A stretch of 43,863 bases of DNA, taken from the NCBI GenBank assembly GCA_030613615.1, contig JAUWLR010000006.1, forward strand, positions 1 to 43,863, written 5' to 3'. Both the position numbers and the translations under genes were made by a program. Source of the stretch: Candidatus Eiseniibacteriota bacterium (GTDB lineage: Bacteria; Joyebacterota; Joyebacteria; Joyebacterales; Joyebacteraceae). Positions 21,878-30,569 of this stretch are shown here, piece after piece. Under the pieces are notes generated by a model. That model saw only the letters and a list, made by a program, of their open reading frames with translations, was not told the origin of the DNA and made no database searches. Each line of letters starts with the position of its first letter. The stretch's first letter is position 1.

Positions 21878-23125
21878 GTGCTCAAGAAGAGGAGGAACAT
21901 CCTCATCGTGGCCGGTGTGGTCGTGGTCATCGCCGCGGCCGTCATCGGTAACCTCGGATTGGACAGGAAGGACAGAACCGAGGTCAGCGTCGACGAGGTC
22001 GAGCGCGGGACGCTCGTCGCCACGGTCTCCGGCCCCGGCAGAGTGCGGGCTGAGACCACCGTGCAGATAAGCGCCAGTCTGATGGGGCGCGTCGTCGACC
22101 TGGGCGTCGACGAGGGAGACGTCGTCGAGCGCGGACAGTTCCTGCTCAGGCTGGAGGACGTCTACTACCGTTCGCACGTGGAGCAGGCCAGGGCGCGGCT
22201 CGAGCGAAGCGAGGCCGAGTGCGCGACGGCGGAACGGAATCTGTCGGACGCCCTGGAGCAGTTCGCACTGTCGCACATCTCTGAGAAGGAGCGCGACGAC
22301 TTCGAAACGCGCGCGATCGCGTACAGACAGAGCTGCGCCGAGGCCGCCGCCTCGCTCAGAGCTGCAGTGGATCAGCTGGACAAGACCGTCTTCCACTCGC
22401 CGATCGACGGCATCGTTACCCGACTGAACGTCGAGGAGGGCGAGAACGTCGTCAGCGGGCTGATGAACCAGCCGGGCACGGTCATCTTGACCATCTCGGA
22501 CCTGTCGCACATGGAAGTGGAGGTCGAGATCGACGAGACCGACATAGTCGACATCGAGATGGGGCAGCTCGCCGAGATCGACGTCGAGGCCCTCATCGAC
22601 ACCCTCCTTCCCGGGAGGGTCACGGAGGTCGGCAACTCAGGGCTGACCAGCATGGCCGGGACCCAGGAGGAAGTCACCAGCTTTCTCGTGACGGTCCTGC
22701 TGGACGAGACTCACCCTGGCTTAAGGCCCGGTATGACTGCCACCGTCGAGATCGTTACCGCGGAACACGAAGATGTTCTCAACGTGCCGATCCAGGCCGT
22801 GGCGTCACGCACCGAGTCTGAGCTCGAAGAAGAGGCAGACGGCGACAAGAACGGCGATCAGGACAAGCCGAAGCGCAAGCGCAGCGAGCGCGAGGAGGAG
22901 AAAGAGATCGAGGGCGTCTTCATCATCGACGACGAAGATCAGGCGAGGTTCGTTCCCGTCGAGACCGGCATTGCCGACGAGCTCTCGATCGAAGTGACGG
23001 GCGATCTCGAGGAGGGCCAGAAGGTGGTCTCGGGGCCCTACAAGGTCCTCAGGAAGCTGAAGAACGGTGAGGACCTGAAGGTCGAAGAGGAAGAGGAGAA
23101 GTCGTCCAAAGAGACGGAGGAGTAG
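21878..23125 (+). CDS. HlyD/MacA-family periplasmic adaptor subunit
   Basis: A 415-residue membrane-fusion protein linking a MacB-type pump to TolC. GTG 21878 is chosen for its GGAGGGGG site; it gives a short basic tail and one TM helix (KKRRNILIVAGVVVVIAAAVIG). Next come a lipoyl-like barrel half (LVATVSGPGRVRAETTVQISASLMGRV), a coiled-coil hairpin of about 100 residues, the second half (VFHSPIDGIVTRLNVEEGENV) and beta-barrel regions (LRPGMTATVEIVT). Unusual are a highly charged insert (ELEEEADGDKNGDQDKPKRK, then RSEREEEKEIEG) in the membrane-proximal part and an acidic C-terminal tail (EEEEEKSSKETEE). The stop is 3 bases before the ATPase gene. Confidence 0.92.
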   Translation: MLKKRRNILIVAGVVVVIAAAVIGNLGLDRKDRTEVSVDEVERGTLVATVSGPGRVRAETTVQISASLMGRVVDLGVDEGDVVERGQFLLRLEDVYYRSHVEQARARLERSEAECATAERNLSDALEQFALSHISEKERDDFETRAIAYRQSCAEAAASLRAAVDQLDKTVFHSPIDGIVTRLNVEEGENVVSGLMNQPGTVILTISDLSHMEVEVEIDETDIVDIEMGQLAEIDVEALIDTLLPGRVTEVGNSGLTSMAGTQEEVTSFLVTVLLDETHPGLRPGMTATVEIVTAEHEDVLNVPIQAVASRTESELEEEADGDKNGDQDKPKRKRSEREEEKEIEGVFIIDDEDQARFVPVETGIADELSIEVTGDLEEGQKVVSGPYKVLRKLKNGEDLKVEEEEEKSSKETEE

Positions 23126-23128
23126 CGG

Positions 23129-23806
23129 GTGCTGATCGAACTCCGTGACATGTTCAAGACGTACGAGGTCGGCACCCAGCAGGTCCACGCGCTGCGCGAC
23201 ATATCGTTGTCGATCGAGGAGAACGAATACGTGGCCATCATGGGTCCGTCGGGCTCCGGGAAGTCGACTCTGATGAATATCGTGGGGTGTCTCGACACGC
23301 CCACCGAAGGTTCGTATCTACTGAAGGGCACGGAGGTCGCCGCGCTCGATGACGATGAGCTGGCGGAGATCAGAAGCGCCGAGATCGGCTTCGTGTTCCA
23401 GACTTTCAACCTCTTGCCCCGAATGACCGCGTTCCAGAACGTGGAGCTCCCGCTGATATACGGCAGGGCCGCGAGGCACACGCGCGCCGAGCGCGTCTGG
23501 GAGACGATGGATGCCGTCGGCCTGAGAGATCGGGCGCATCACCGCCCCAACGAGCTCTCCGGCGGGCAGCGGCAGCGTGTGGCCATCGCCAGGGCGCTCA
23601 TCAACCGGCCCTCCATCATCCTGGCCGATGAGCCGACCGGGAACCTGGACTCGGTGACGGGCGAGGAGATCATGCAGATCTTCCGTGCGCTGAGCGATGC
23701 GGGCAACACCATCATCCTGGTGACGCACGAGCAGTACATCGCCGAGCACGCCACCCGCATCGTGGAGCTCCTCGACGGACGGATCGCGAGCGACACGACG
23801 ACCTGA
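23129..23806 (+). CDS. MacB/LolD-type ABC transporter ATP-binding protein
   Basis: A 225-residue nucleotide-binding subunit of a type VII (MacB-like) ABC transporter. All motifs are intact: Walker [10 protein letters not shown] (about 39-47), Q-loop [21 protein letters not shown], signature [15 protein letters not shown], Walker [14 protein letters not shown] and the switch histidine in ILVTHE. Residues FNLLPRMT and the length match the MacB/LolD/FtsE subgroup. It starts with GTG, GGAGGAG lying upstream in the end of the adaptor gene. In canonical MacB the ATPase and permease are fused; here they are separate genes, followed by two permeases. Confidence 0.95.
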   Translation: MLIELRDMFKTYEVGTQQVHALRDISLSIEENEYVAIMGPSGSGKSTLMNIVGCLDTPTEGSYLLKGTEVAALDDDELAEIRSAEIGFVFQTFNLLPRMTAFQNVELPLIYGRAARHTRAERVWETMDAVGLRDRAHHRPNELSGGQRQRVAIARALINRPSIILADEPTGNLDSVTGEEIMQIFRALSDAGNTIILVTHEQYIAEHATRIVELLDGRIASDTTT

Positions 23807-23886
23807 GCATCCCGCTCGGCGGTCGGCCGTGGGACGCTCGAGTGAGCGTCCCCGGGACGGGGATCCGCCAAGGTATCGCCAAAGCC

Positions 23887-25098
23887 ATGGAATTCCGCGA
23901 GACATTGCTGAGCTCCATCCGAACGCTCCGGTCGCACAAGATGCGGTCGTTGCTCACCATGCTCGGCATCGTGATCGGCACCGGCTCGCTCGTGTCGGTC
24001 ATGTCGCTCATCGCAGGGCTCAACAGCAGCGTCTCCGCCCAGTTTCAGTCGGTCGGGACCGACATCATCTCGGTCAGCCGCTACCCCTGGGTGCAGATGG
24101 GGAACTCGGAGGATTACAAGGACCGCAAGCACATCACGCTCGAGGACGCGGCGGCCGTCGGGCGTCTTCGCTCCGTGGGGCTGGTGGCGGCGAACATCCA
24201 CACGCGGCGGCACATCGCGCACGACGGGCGAGTCATGAAGTACACGCTCGTCTCGGGCAGCACGGCCGAGTACGAGATCATAGACAACTACCTCGTGGAG
24301 GAGGGGCGCTTCATCACGGACCTCGATGTCGGGCGCCGCAGACAATCCGTGGTCATCGGCGCGGACGTCGCGGGCGAGCTCTTCCCGGTCCGAGACCCGC
24401 TCGGCAAGGAGATTCGCGTGGGCGGGAGGCGTTTCACTGTTGTCGGGGTCCTCAAGTCGAAGGGCGACATCTTCGGGGAGAGCCTGGACGACCTGGTCAT
24501 CATACCGATCACCACCTTCCAGAAGGCATACGGCTCGCGCCGCTCCGTCGTCATCGACTGTTCTCCGGCCGAGGGCGTTTCCATCGAACGGACGATGGAC
24601 GACATCAGGCAGGTGATGCGCACGAGAAGAGGGGTTCCCAGGGGCGAGCCCGACGACTTCGCCATCAACACGCAGGAAGATCTGATGTCGGCATACAACA
24701 CCCTCACCGGAGTTCTCTACTTCGCCATGACGGGCATCGTGGGACTGGCTCTCCTGGTCGGCGGCATCGGCGTGATGAACGTCATGCTGGTCTCCGTCGC
24801 GGAGAGGACCCGTGAGATCGGTGTCCGGAAAGCGATAGGTGCGCGGAGGGGCGACATCACCTCGCAGTTTCTGATCGAGTCGATCATCCTGACCGGGATC
24901 GGCGGCGCGATGGGCATAGCGGGAGGGGCGGGGATAGCGCTCCTGGTCAAGGCTGTGACTCCGCTGCCTGCCGAGGTGACGGTCGGGGCGGTCGCGCTGG
25001 CCGCGGCGTTCGCCGGCATTACCGGCGTCGCCTTCGGTGTCTACCCGGCTCTCCGAGCGGGCAGGCTCAGGCCCATAGAGGCGCTGAGGTACGAATGA
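23887..25098 (+). CDS. MacB/FtsX-family ABC permease, subunit 1
   Basis: A 403-residue permease with the MacB topology: an N-terminal TM helix (MRSLLTMLGIVIGTGSLVSVMSL), a large periplasmic domain of about 220 residues and three C-terminal TM helices. The C-terminal part shows the family stretch GGIGVMNVMLVSVAERTREIGVRKAIGARRGDI and ends PALRAGRLRPIEALRYE. The ATG at 23887 starts the conserved sequence (EFRETLLSSIRTLRSHKMR) but has a poor ribosome-binding site. GTG 23842 is an alternative adding 15 residues. Its stop overlaps the next ATG (ATGA). The periplasmic domain contains GRFITDLDVGRRRQSVVIG and GDIFGESLDDLVIIPITTFQ, typical of MacB periplasmic cores. Confidence 0.93.
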   Translation: MEFRETLLSSIRTLRSHKMRSLLTMLGIVIGTGSLVSVMSLIAGLNSSVSAQFQSVGTDIISVSRYPWVQMGNSEDYKDRKHITLEDAAAVGRLRSVGLVAANIHTRRHIAHDGRVMKYTLVSGSTAEYEIIDNYLVEEGRFITDLDVGRRRQSVVIGADVAGELFPVRDPLGKEIRVGGRRFTVVGVLKSKGDIFGESLDDLVIIPITTFQKAYGSRRSVVIDCSPAEGVSIERTMDDIRQVMRTRRGVPRGEPDDFAINTQEDLMSAYNTLTGVLYFAMTGIVGLALLVGGIGVMNVMLVSVAERTREIGVRKAIGARRGDITSQFLIESIILTGIGGAMGIAGGAGIALLVKAVTPLPAEVTVGAVALAAAFAGITGVAFGVYPALRAGRLRPIEALRYE

Positions 25099-26396
25099 CG
25101 AGACCAGGCAACATGAGCGCGCTGTCGCCCGGCGCCGCGGGACGTGCAGCTCCCCGCGCGGCCCACGTTCCTGCGAACCGCTTCCTCGAGAGCGTGCTCG
25201 CCGCTTTCAAGGCGATCCGCGCGAACAAGATGCGTGCGATCCTGACCGCGCTCGGCATCATGATCGGCGTCATGAACGTCGTTGCGATGGTCGCTCTGAT
25301 CTCGGGTATCAACACGAGCGTCATGGACCTCTTCCGAACGATGGGAACCAACACCTTCACCGTGATGAAGATGCCGGCGGGGAATGTCAACTACGAGCAG
25401 TACCTGGAGTACATCAAACGGCCGGACTTCACCTACGGGGACGCGGAGGCGGTCGAGGAGATCTGCCCGGCCGTCGAGGCCATTTCTCCCCAGACGTTCG
25501 TTCTGAGGAAGGTCAGGCGCGGCTCCGAGTCGACCAAGAACATCGCCATCATGGGCGTGACACCGGAGTACCAGTACGTGTCCGACAGCGCCGTCGGAGA
25601 CGGCCGCTTCTTCGCCTGGCCGGAGTCGGACCGGCGGAGACAGGTCGCCGTGCTGGGGCACCCCGTGGCCGAGCATCTCTTCCCGGGGGAGGACCCGCTC
25701 GGGAAGCACGTCTTGATCGGCAACCGCCGCTTCACCGTCGTCGGCGTGATGACTCCTCTTGGCCAGATGTTCGGCCAGAGTCTCGACGACTACGTCATAG
25801 TCCCCTACAAGACGATCAACAAGGTCTTCGGTGAGCGGTTGACAACCCGGCTCTCCGTGAAGGCGGCGGGGTCGGAGGAGATGGATGAGGCAATGGAGCA
25901 GGTGACCCGCGTTCTCCGGTCGCGTCGACGGCTCAAGGCGGGAGACGAGAACAACTTCGAGATACTCACGCAGTCCCAGCTGGTGGAGATGTACGAGAAC
26001 CTGACGAAGGTCACGTGGATCGTCATGATAGGTATCTCCGCCATCGCGCTCATCGTCGGCGGCGTGGGCATAATGAACATCATGATGGTCTCGGTCACGG
26101 AGCGCACGCGGGAGATAGGCATCAGGAAGGCCGTGGGCGCCCGGTCGCGAGACGTTCTCACGCAGTTCCTGGTCGAGGCCGCGGTGCTGTCGGGGTTGGG
26201 AGGTCTTCTGGGGCTTGCGGCCGCGGTCGGTCTCGCCAAGCTCATCGACTCGGCCACACCGATGCCGGCCAGCGTGGAGCCGTGGTCGGTCTTTCTTGCG
26301 CTCGGGGTTTCGATCGCGGTAGGCGTGTTCTTTGGGTTCTACCCGGCCTCCAAGGCCGCGAAGATGGACCCCATAGTGGCACTGAGGCACGAGTAG
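25095..26396 (+). CDS. MacB/FtsX-family ABC permease, subunit 2
   Basis: A 433-residue second permease, clearly paralogous to subunit 1. It has NKMRAILTALGIMIGVMNVVAMVAL at the first TM helix, and a periplasmic domain with GRFFAWPESDRRRQVAVLG and FGQSLDDYVIVPYKT. The C-terminal helices include VGGVGIMNIMMVSVTERTREIG, and the end is FGFYPASKAAKMDPIVALRHE. It has a longer N-terminus (about 30 polar residues) than subunit 1. Translation is coupled to subunit 1 by a 4-base ATGA overlap, and its stop touches the next start. Two permeases with one ATPase suggest a heterodimeric pump. The substrate is not evident. Confidence 0.93.
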   Translation: MTRPGNMSALSPGAAGRAAPRAAHVPANRFLESVLAAFKAIRANKMRAILTALGIMIGVMNVVAMVALISGINTSVMDLFRTMGTNTFTVMKMPAGNVNYEQYLEYIKRPDFTYGDAEAVEEICPAVEAISPQTFVLRKVRRGSESTKNIAIMGVTPEYQYVSDSAVGDGRFFAWPESDRRRQVAVLGHPVAEHLFPGEDPLGKHVLIGNRRFTVVGVMTPLGQMFGQSLDDYVIVPYKTINKVFGERLTTRLSVKAAGSEEMDEAMEQVTRVLRSRRRLKAGDENNFEILTQSQLVEMYENLTKVTWIVMIGISAIALIVGGVGIMNIMMVSVTERTREIGIRKAVGARSRDVLTQFLVEAAVLSGLGGLLGLAAAVGLAKLIDSATPMPASVEPWSVFLALGVSIAVGVFFGFYPASKAAKMDPIVALRHE

Positions 26397-27662
26397 ATGC
26401 GAACTTCTACCTCCAGAACACTGATGACCGTCGCTCTGGTCCTTGCGGCGTCTCTCGCCGCTCGTGGAGCCCGGATGGACGCCGGCACACCGGCGAGCAT
26501 CGGGGGCGTCAGGTTCGCCGCCGACGTCGCCGTTGTTCCCTCGGCGGACGGCGAGGGCACGGTGAGAATCAGCTACGCCGTGATGTACGACGCGCTGCAC
26601 TTCCTGCGGCACGGGGACGGCTACCGCGCGCGGTACGAGATCACGGCCATCCTCTATGACAGGGAAGACCATCAGGTCACCGGCGACTCGTGGTGCGAGA
26701 TGGTCACGGTGGCGACCTACGACGAGACCAACGAGCGCAGCACAGCCAGAGCTGACGAGCTCCTGTTCTCCGTTCCGCCGGGGCGGTACAGCCTCAAGCT
26801 CGAGTTGACCAGTCTGGACACGAGGGCGGTGGGTACGATCGAGCGGGAGGTCACGGTTCCCCGGATGGTCCCCGGCGAGCTGAGTCTGGGTACCGTGCTC
26901 TTCGAGACCGGTGAAGCCGGTGGGGGTGAAGACGCCGCGGAGCCGGCCCTCAACCCCTCGCGGGCGTACGGTGAGGACCGCCCGGATGTCAGGGCCCGGA
27001 TCCCCGTCTACGGCACTCCGGATTCGCGCTACGCGATCGGGATCACGGTCAGAGACGCGCGCGGGCTTCTCAAAAAGAGCCACGAGGACACGCTGGTCCA
27101 GACGCACTTTCTGCGGGAGTACGTGTACGAGTTCACCGTCCTCGATCTCGAGGTGGGCGCGCACGTTCTCGAGGTGGAGGTGACCCCTCTGCCCGAGGGG
27201 GAGGAGGTCAGGGCCAGGTCGCGGTTCCGTGTCGTCACGTCACCCCTGAGCTGGGGTGAGGATGAGGAGAAGATGCTCGCACAGATCAGCTACGTGGCGA
27301 CACGAGACGAGATGGACTATCTCTCCAGTGTTCCTCCTGAGGAGAGAGGTCCGTTCTGGGACGAATTCTGGGCCGGGCGCGACCCGGACCCCGCTACGGA
27401 GTTCAACGAGTTCAAGGCGGAGTTCCTGAGGAGGCTCGGCTACGCGAACGCGCAGTTCAGGTCCATCGTCGAGGGCTGGCAGACCGACATGGGCCGCATC
27501 TACATCCAGTACGGTGAGCCCGACGACATCGATTCGCAGCCGATCGGGCAGATGCTGAACGCCTGGGAGATCTGGTACTATTACGGCCATCACGCGAAGT
27601 ACATCTTCGTTGACAAGGAGGGTTTCGGTGAGTTCGTTCTGCACGAGATCGCCCAGATCTGA
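26397..27662 (+). CDS. GWxTD-domain exported protein
   Basis: A 421-residue protein carrying the GWxTD domain, whose name comes from the motif seen here as GWQTDMGRIYIQYGEPDDI near residue 362. Function of the domain is unknown; it is frequent in FCB-group and related candidate phyla. The N-terminus has a signal-type segment (RTLMTVALVLAASLAARGA). The middle is beta-rich, with two Ig-like regions. Before the motif is a helical stretch (MDYLSSVPPEERGPFWDEFWAGRDP). After it come aromatic-rich residues (WEIWYYYGHHAKYIFVDKEGFGEFVL). The ATG directly abuts the permease stop codon, so it belongs to the exporter operon. It may be a periplasmic partner or a substrate of the pump. Confidence 0.9.
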   Translation: MRTSTSRTLMTVALVLAASLAARGARMDAGTPASIGGVRFAADVAVVPSADGEGTVRISYAVMYDALHFLRHGDGYRARYEITAILYDREDHQVTGDSWCEMVTVATYDETNERSTARADELLFSVPPGRYSLKLELTSLDTRAVGTIEREVTVPRMVPGELSLGTVLFETGEAGGGEDAAEPALNPSRAYGEDRPDVRARIPVYGTPDSRYAIGITVRDARGLLKKSHEDTLVQTHFLREYVYEFTVLDLEVGAHVLEVEVTPLPEGEEVRARSRFRVVTSPLSWGEDEEKMLAQISYVATRDEMDYLSSVPPEERGPFWDEFWAGRDPDPATEFNEFKAEFLRRLGYANAQFRSIVEGWQTDMGRIYIQYGEPDDIDSQPIGQMLNAWEIWYYYGHHAKYIFVDKEGFGEFVLHEIAQI

Positions 27663-27671
27663 GGAGACAGC

Positions 27672-29195
27672 ATGAGCGGCGGGCCTGTTCTCGTCAGGGG
27701 GCGGACGCATCCGATGGACCGTCCCGGGCGCGTGCTGGACTGGATGCTGATCGACTCCGGGCGCATCGCGGCGGTCGGTTGTGGCGAGCCCCCGGACGAC
27801 CTGCCCGGTTCGCAGGCCCCGCGCGACCTGCGCCCGAAGACCATCATCCCGGCGCTCCACGACTGCCACGTGCACTTCCTGCAGACCGGCCTCATGGACC
27901 TCGACGTCGACCTCGGTTCCACCTCACGCTTCGACGACATGCTGTCGCTCCTTGCGGATGCGGCGTCGCGTCACGACGGGAGCATCCTGCGGGCCCACTC
28001 GTTCGACCCCGACCTCATGTCGGACGGGCGGTATCCGACCATGGCCGAGCTGGACGCCATCTCGTCGACCGTGCCGATACTCGTCAAGCGGCGCGACGGC
28101 CACTCCGGAGTGGTCAACTCCCCGGCCTGGAAACTCCTGTCGCTCCCCGAGGATACGAGCGGTGTGGAGGTGGACGAGGCTGGGCTTCCCACGGGCACGC
28201 TGCGGGCCCAGGCCTACACCTTCGCCATTCGCAGGGTGGAGAGCTTCCTGACGCGCGACGAGCGTGTGGAGTGTTTCCAGCGCGCGGCGGCGCTGGCGGT
28301 CACGCGGGGCATCGGCGTGGTGCACGCACTGGCCGGCAGCAAGGACCCCTCGAACACGGACGTCGAGCTGCTGCTGGAGGTCCAGAACGAGCTTCCCATC
28401 GACACGGTGGTCTACTCTCAGATGGAGGACGTCGACAGAGTGGTCGCGCTGGGACTACCGAGAATCGGCGGTTGCCTGCTTCTCGACGGCTCCTTCAGTT
28501 CGGGGACCGCCGCTCTCGCCGAGCCGTACGCTGACAGAGAGGGCACCGGTGTTCTCTACTACGAGGACGAGCATCTCACGGCGTTCTTCCGCGGGGCCCA
28601 CGAACGGGGGCTGCAGCTCTCGGTCCACGCTCTGGGCGAGCGCGCGATCGGCCAGGCCATACGCTGCTATCGCGCGGCAGCAGGCTCGGAGACGCGCGAG
28701 GCGAGGCACAGGATCGAACACTGCGAGCTGCCAAGCGACGCCCACATCGCGGCGATCGCCGGGTCGGGTATCCTCCCGTGCGTGCAGCCGACGTTCGAGT
28801 TTCTGTGGGGCGGGCCCGGCGGGATGATCGAGAAGCGGCTGGGGGCAGCCAGGGCTGCCCGGACCAACCCTCACAGGACCATGCTTGCGGCCGGGATCCC
28901 CCTCGCCGGGGGCTCCGATTCGTACGTCACCCCGATGGACTCGCTGCTGGGCATCCACTCGGCCGTCAACCGGCCGAACGAGTCGGAGCGGGTGTCCGTC
29001 TTCGACGCCGTGGGGCTCTTCACGAGCGGGGCGGCGAGGGCTTCGTTCGATGAGTCGAAACGGGGGACGCTGGAGGTGGGGAAGGAAGCCAGCTTCACCG
29101 TTCTCGATGATGACCCGTTCGATGTTCGTCCCGAGACCATCAAGGACATCGGTGTCGCGGCTCTCTATATCAGGGGAGAGAAGGTGGGGGTCTAG
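27672..29195 (+). CDS. amidohydrolase family 3 protein (YtcJ-like)
   Basis: A 507-residue metal-dependent hydrolase of the amidohydrolase-3 group. Visible landmarks are the metal-binding DCHVHF near residue 64, [15 protein letters not shown] (about 140), HALGERAI near residue 319, [10 protein letters not shown] near 343 and [21 protein letters not shown] near 415, with the late metal aspartate in GGSDS. The C-terminus has the typical tail ([21 protein letters not shown]) forming the second beta-sandwich. Substrates of this group are diverse and cannot be predicted. ATG with GAGGAGACAGC upstream, 9 bases after the GWxTD gene, so it reads as the end of the export operon. Its stop codon overlaps the stop of the converging aspartate kinase within the shared CTAG. 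Confidence 0.9.
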   Translation: MSGGPVLVRGRTHPMDRPGRVLDWMLIDSGRIAAVGCGEPPDDLPGSQAPRDLRPKTIIPALHDCHVHFLQTGLMDLDVDLGSTSRFDDMLSLLADAASRHDGSILRAHSFDPDLMSDGRYPTMAELDAISSTVPILVKRRDGHSGVVNSPAWKLLSLPEDTSGVEVDEAGLPTGTLRAQAYTFAIRRVESFLTRDERVECFQRAAALAVTRGIGVVHALAGSKDPSNTDVELLLEVQNELPIDTVVYSQMEDVDRVVALGLPRIGGCLLLDGSFSSGTAALAEPYADREGTGVLYYEDEHLTAFFRGAHERGLQLSVHALGERAIGQAIRCYRAAAGSETREARHRIEHCELPSDAHIAAIAGSGILPCVQPTFEFLWGGPGGMIEKRLGAARAARTNPHRTMLAAGIPLAGGSDSYVTPMDSLLGIHSAVNRPNESERVSVFDAVGLFTSGAARASFDESKRGTLEVGKEASFTVLDDDPFDVRPETIKDIGVAALYIRGEKVGV

Positions 29196-30352
29196 CGTTC
29201 CGTCCGGGCCGGCGGGAAGAAGACGTCGTGGAGCGCCCCGAGGACCCTTCTTGCGCCATCTGGCCTGACAGCCACCACCGTCGACCGCCCTCTCGAGACC
29301 ATCGCCAGCAGATCCTCGTCGGCGCTCGTTACGGCCGCTGAGACGGCTGCCGCGGAGACGGCTGATCCCGCACTGCTGCCAACCGCGCAGATAAGGTCCG
29401 CCCGGCGGGCCGACATGCTCCCGTCGCTCCGCTCGAGGAGTTCCTCCATGGCCACTCTCTCGACAGCGACCAAAGTCTGATCCCCGAGTGTCAGGACGAA
29501 CTTCACACGGTCCGACAGCTCCCCGATCTCTGCCGCGGCGGTGGCCGGCATGCGTTCCCACGTCAAGAGCTCGACATCCTCGAGCAGAGAGAGCCCGGTG
29601 ATCGGGGGACACGGAGGTGTGGGCTCATCGAGAACTATCGTGCCCGCGGTGTCGGACACGCTCTTGCGGACGTGGAGCGTGATGCCGTTCTCCTCCGCGA
29701 GCCGCACGGCATCCTCCTTGAGGACGGTCGCACCGTACCGCGCCAGTTCGCTCATGTCCTCGAACGAGATCTCGGTGATCTTCCTGGCTGCCGGGACGGT
29801 GTTCGGGTCCGCCGTGTATACGCCGTCGACGTCCGTCAGGATCTCGCAGCGTTCGGCGCCCAGCGCCGCGGCCAGCGCGACGGCGGTCGTATCGGACCCA
29901 CCTCTGCCCAGGGTTGTCACGTCCTTCGCCGTGCTCACGCCCTGGAACCCACCGACTACAACGACGTTGCCGGACGCAAGCTCGCGAACCACTCTGTCGG
30001 GACGCACCTCCAGGATACGAGCGTCCGTGTGCTTCGTGTCCGTGATGATGCCTACCTGAGAGCCGGTGAAGGAGATCGCGGGGCAGCCGATCGAGTTGAG
30101 TGCTATAGCGAGAAGCGACATCGATATCCGCTCGCCCGCCGTCATCAGCATGTCCAGCTCGCGCTGGTTCGGCTCGGCCGCCAGTGCCGTGGCGTCTCTG
30201 AGCAGTGAGTCGGTCGTGCCTCCCGGGGCCGAGACGACCACGACCACATCGTGACCGCTCCCTCTGAGCGCGGCGAGCCTTTCGGCGATCGCGACGATCT
30301 TCTCGCGACCGTCGATCGATGTGCCGCCGTACTTCTGAACGATGGTGGACAC
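29192..30352 (-). CDS. lysC: aspartate kinase
   Basis: A 386-residue aspartate kinase, which phosphorylates aspartate in the first step toward lysine, threonine and methionine. The catalytic amino-acid-kinase domain is intact: KYGGTSI (7-13), [53 protein letters not shown] and [15 protein letters not shown]. The C-terminal part, where two ACT domains normally bind the feedback amino acid, is short and low in familiar motifs, with an alanine/serine-rich run ([19 protein letters not shown]). Typical monofunctional enzymes are about 400-450 residues. The start is GTG with GGGAG upstream. It is the only - strand gene between two + strand operons and converges with the amidohydrolase without an intervening terminator. 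Confidence 0.94.
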   Translation of the reverse strand: MSTIVQKYGGTSIDGREKIVAIAERLAALRGSGHDVVVVVSAPGGTTDSLLRDATALAAEPNQRELDMLMTAGERISMSLLAIALNSIGCPAISFTGSQVGIITDTKHTDARILEVRPDRVVRELASGNVVVVGGFQGVSTAKDVTTLGRGGSDTTAVALAAALGAERCEILTDVDGVYTADPNTVPAARKITEISFEDMSELARYGATVLKEDAVRLAEENGITLHVRKSVSDTAGTIVLDEPTPPCPPITGLSLLEDVELLTWERMPATAAAEIGELSDRVKFVLTLGDQTLVAVERVAMEELLERSDGSMSARRADLICAVGSSAGSAVSAAAVSAAVTSADEDLLAMVSRGRSTVVAVRPDGARRVLGALHDVFFPPARTER

Positions 30353-30397
30353 GAGGCTCCCGCTTCTCTGTTCGGGCCGTTGGTGGTTGTTGCTATT

Positions 30398-30426
30398 CCT
30401 CTACCACATCGCGTCTGACGGGTCAA
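30398..30426 (-). promoter_or_regulatory. possible promoter of aspartate kinase
   Basis: On the - strand TTGACC (30426-30421), a 17-base spacer and TAGAGG (30403-30398), about 46 bases upstream of the GTG start. The -35 box is good, but the -10 box matches at only three of six positions. In the rest of 30353-30569 I see no clear promoter for the divergent dihydrolipoyl dehydrogenase gene. Confidence 0.3.
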
Positions 30427-30569
30427 CGGGCGCGTTGCTTCGGTCCGGGGAGCTTCTCCCTGGCGCCTGCTCGCGGCGTGACAGCCGCCGACCCGCGCGG
30501 GTACGCTCGTGGTGGAGGATCCCACGAGATGGACACATCACTGATTCCTTAGAACGGCGGAGGCGTGAG

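Noticed and set aside
25041-27164. 707-residue antisense ORF on the - strand
   Set aside because: It lies opposite the MacB permease and GWxTD genes, which have intact conserved motifs. Its translation is rich in H, R, D and G without hydrophobic core or domains, as expected of shadow frames in high-GC DNA.
30353-30569. Lysine or other riboswitch upstream of aspartate kinase or lysS
   Set aside because: The leaders are short (about 40-55 bases) and contain no recognisable aptamer structure.
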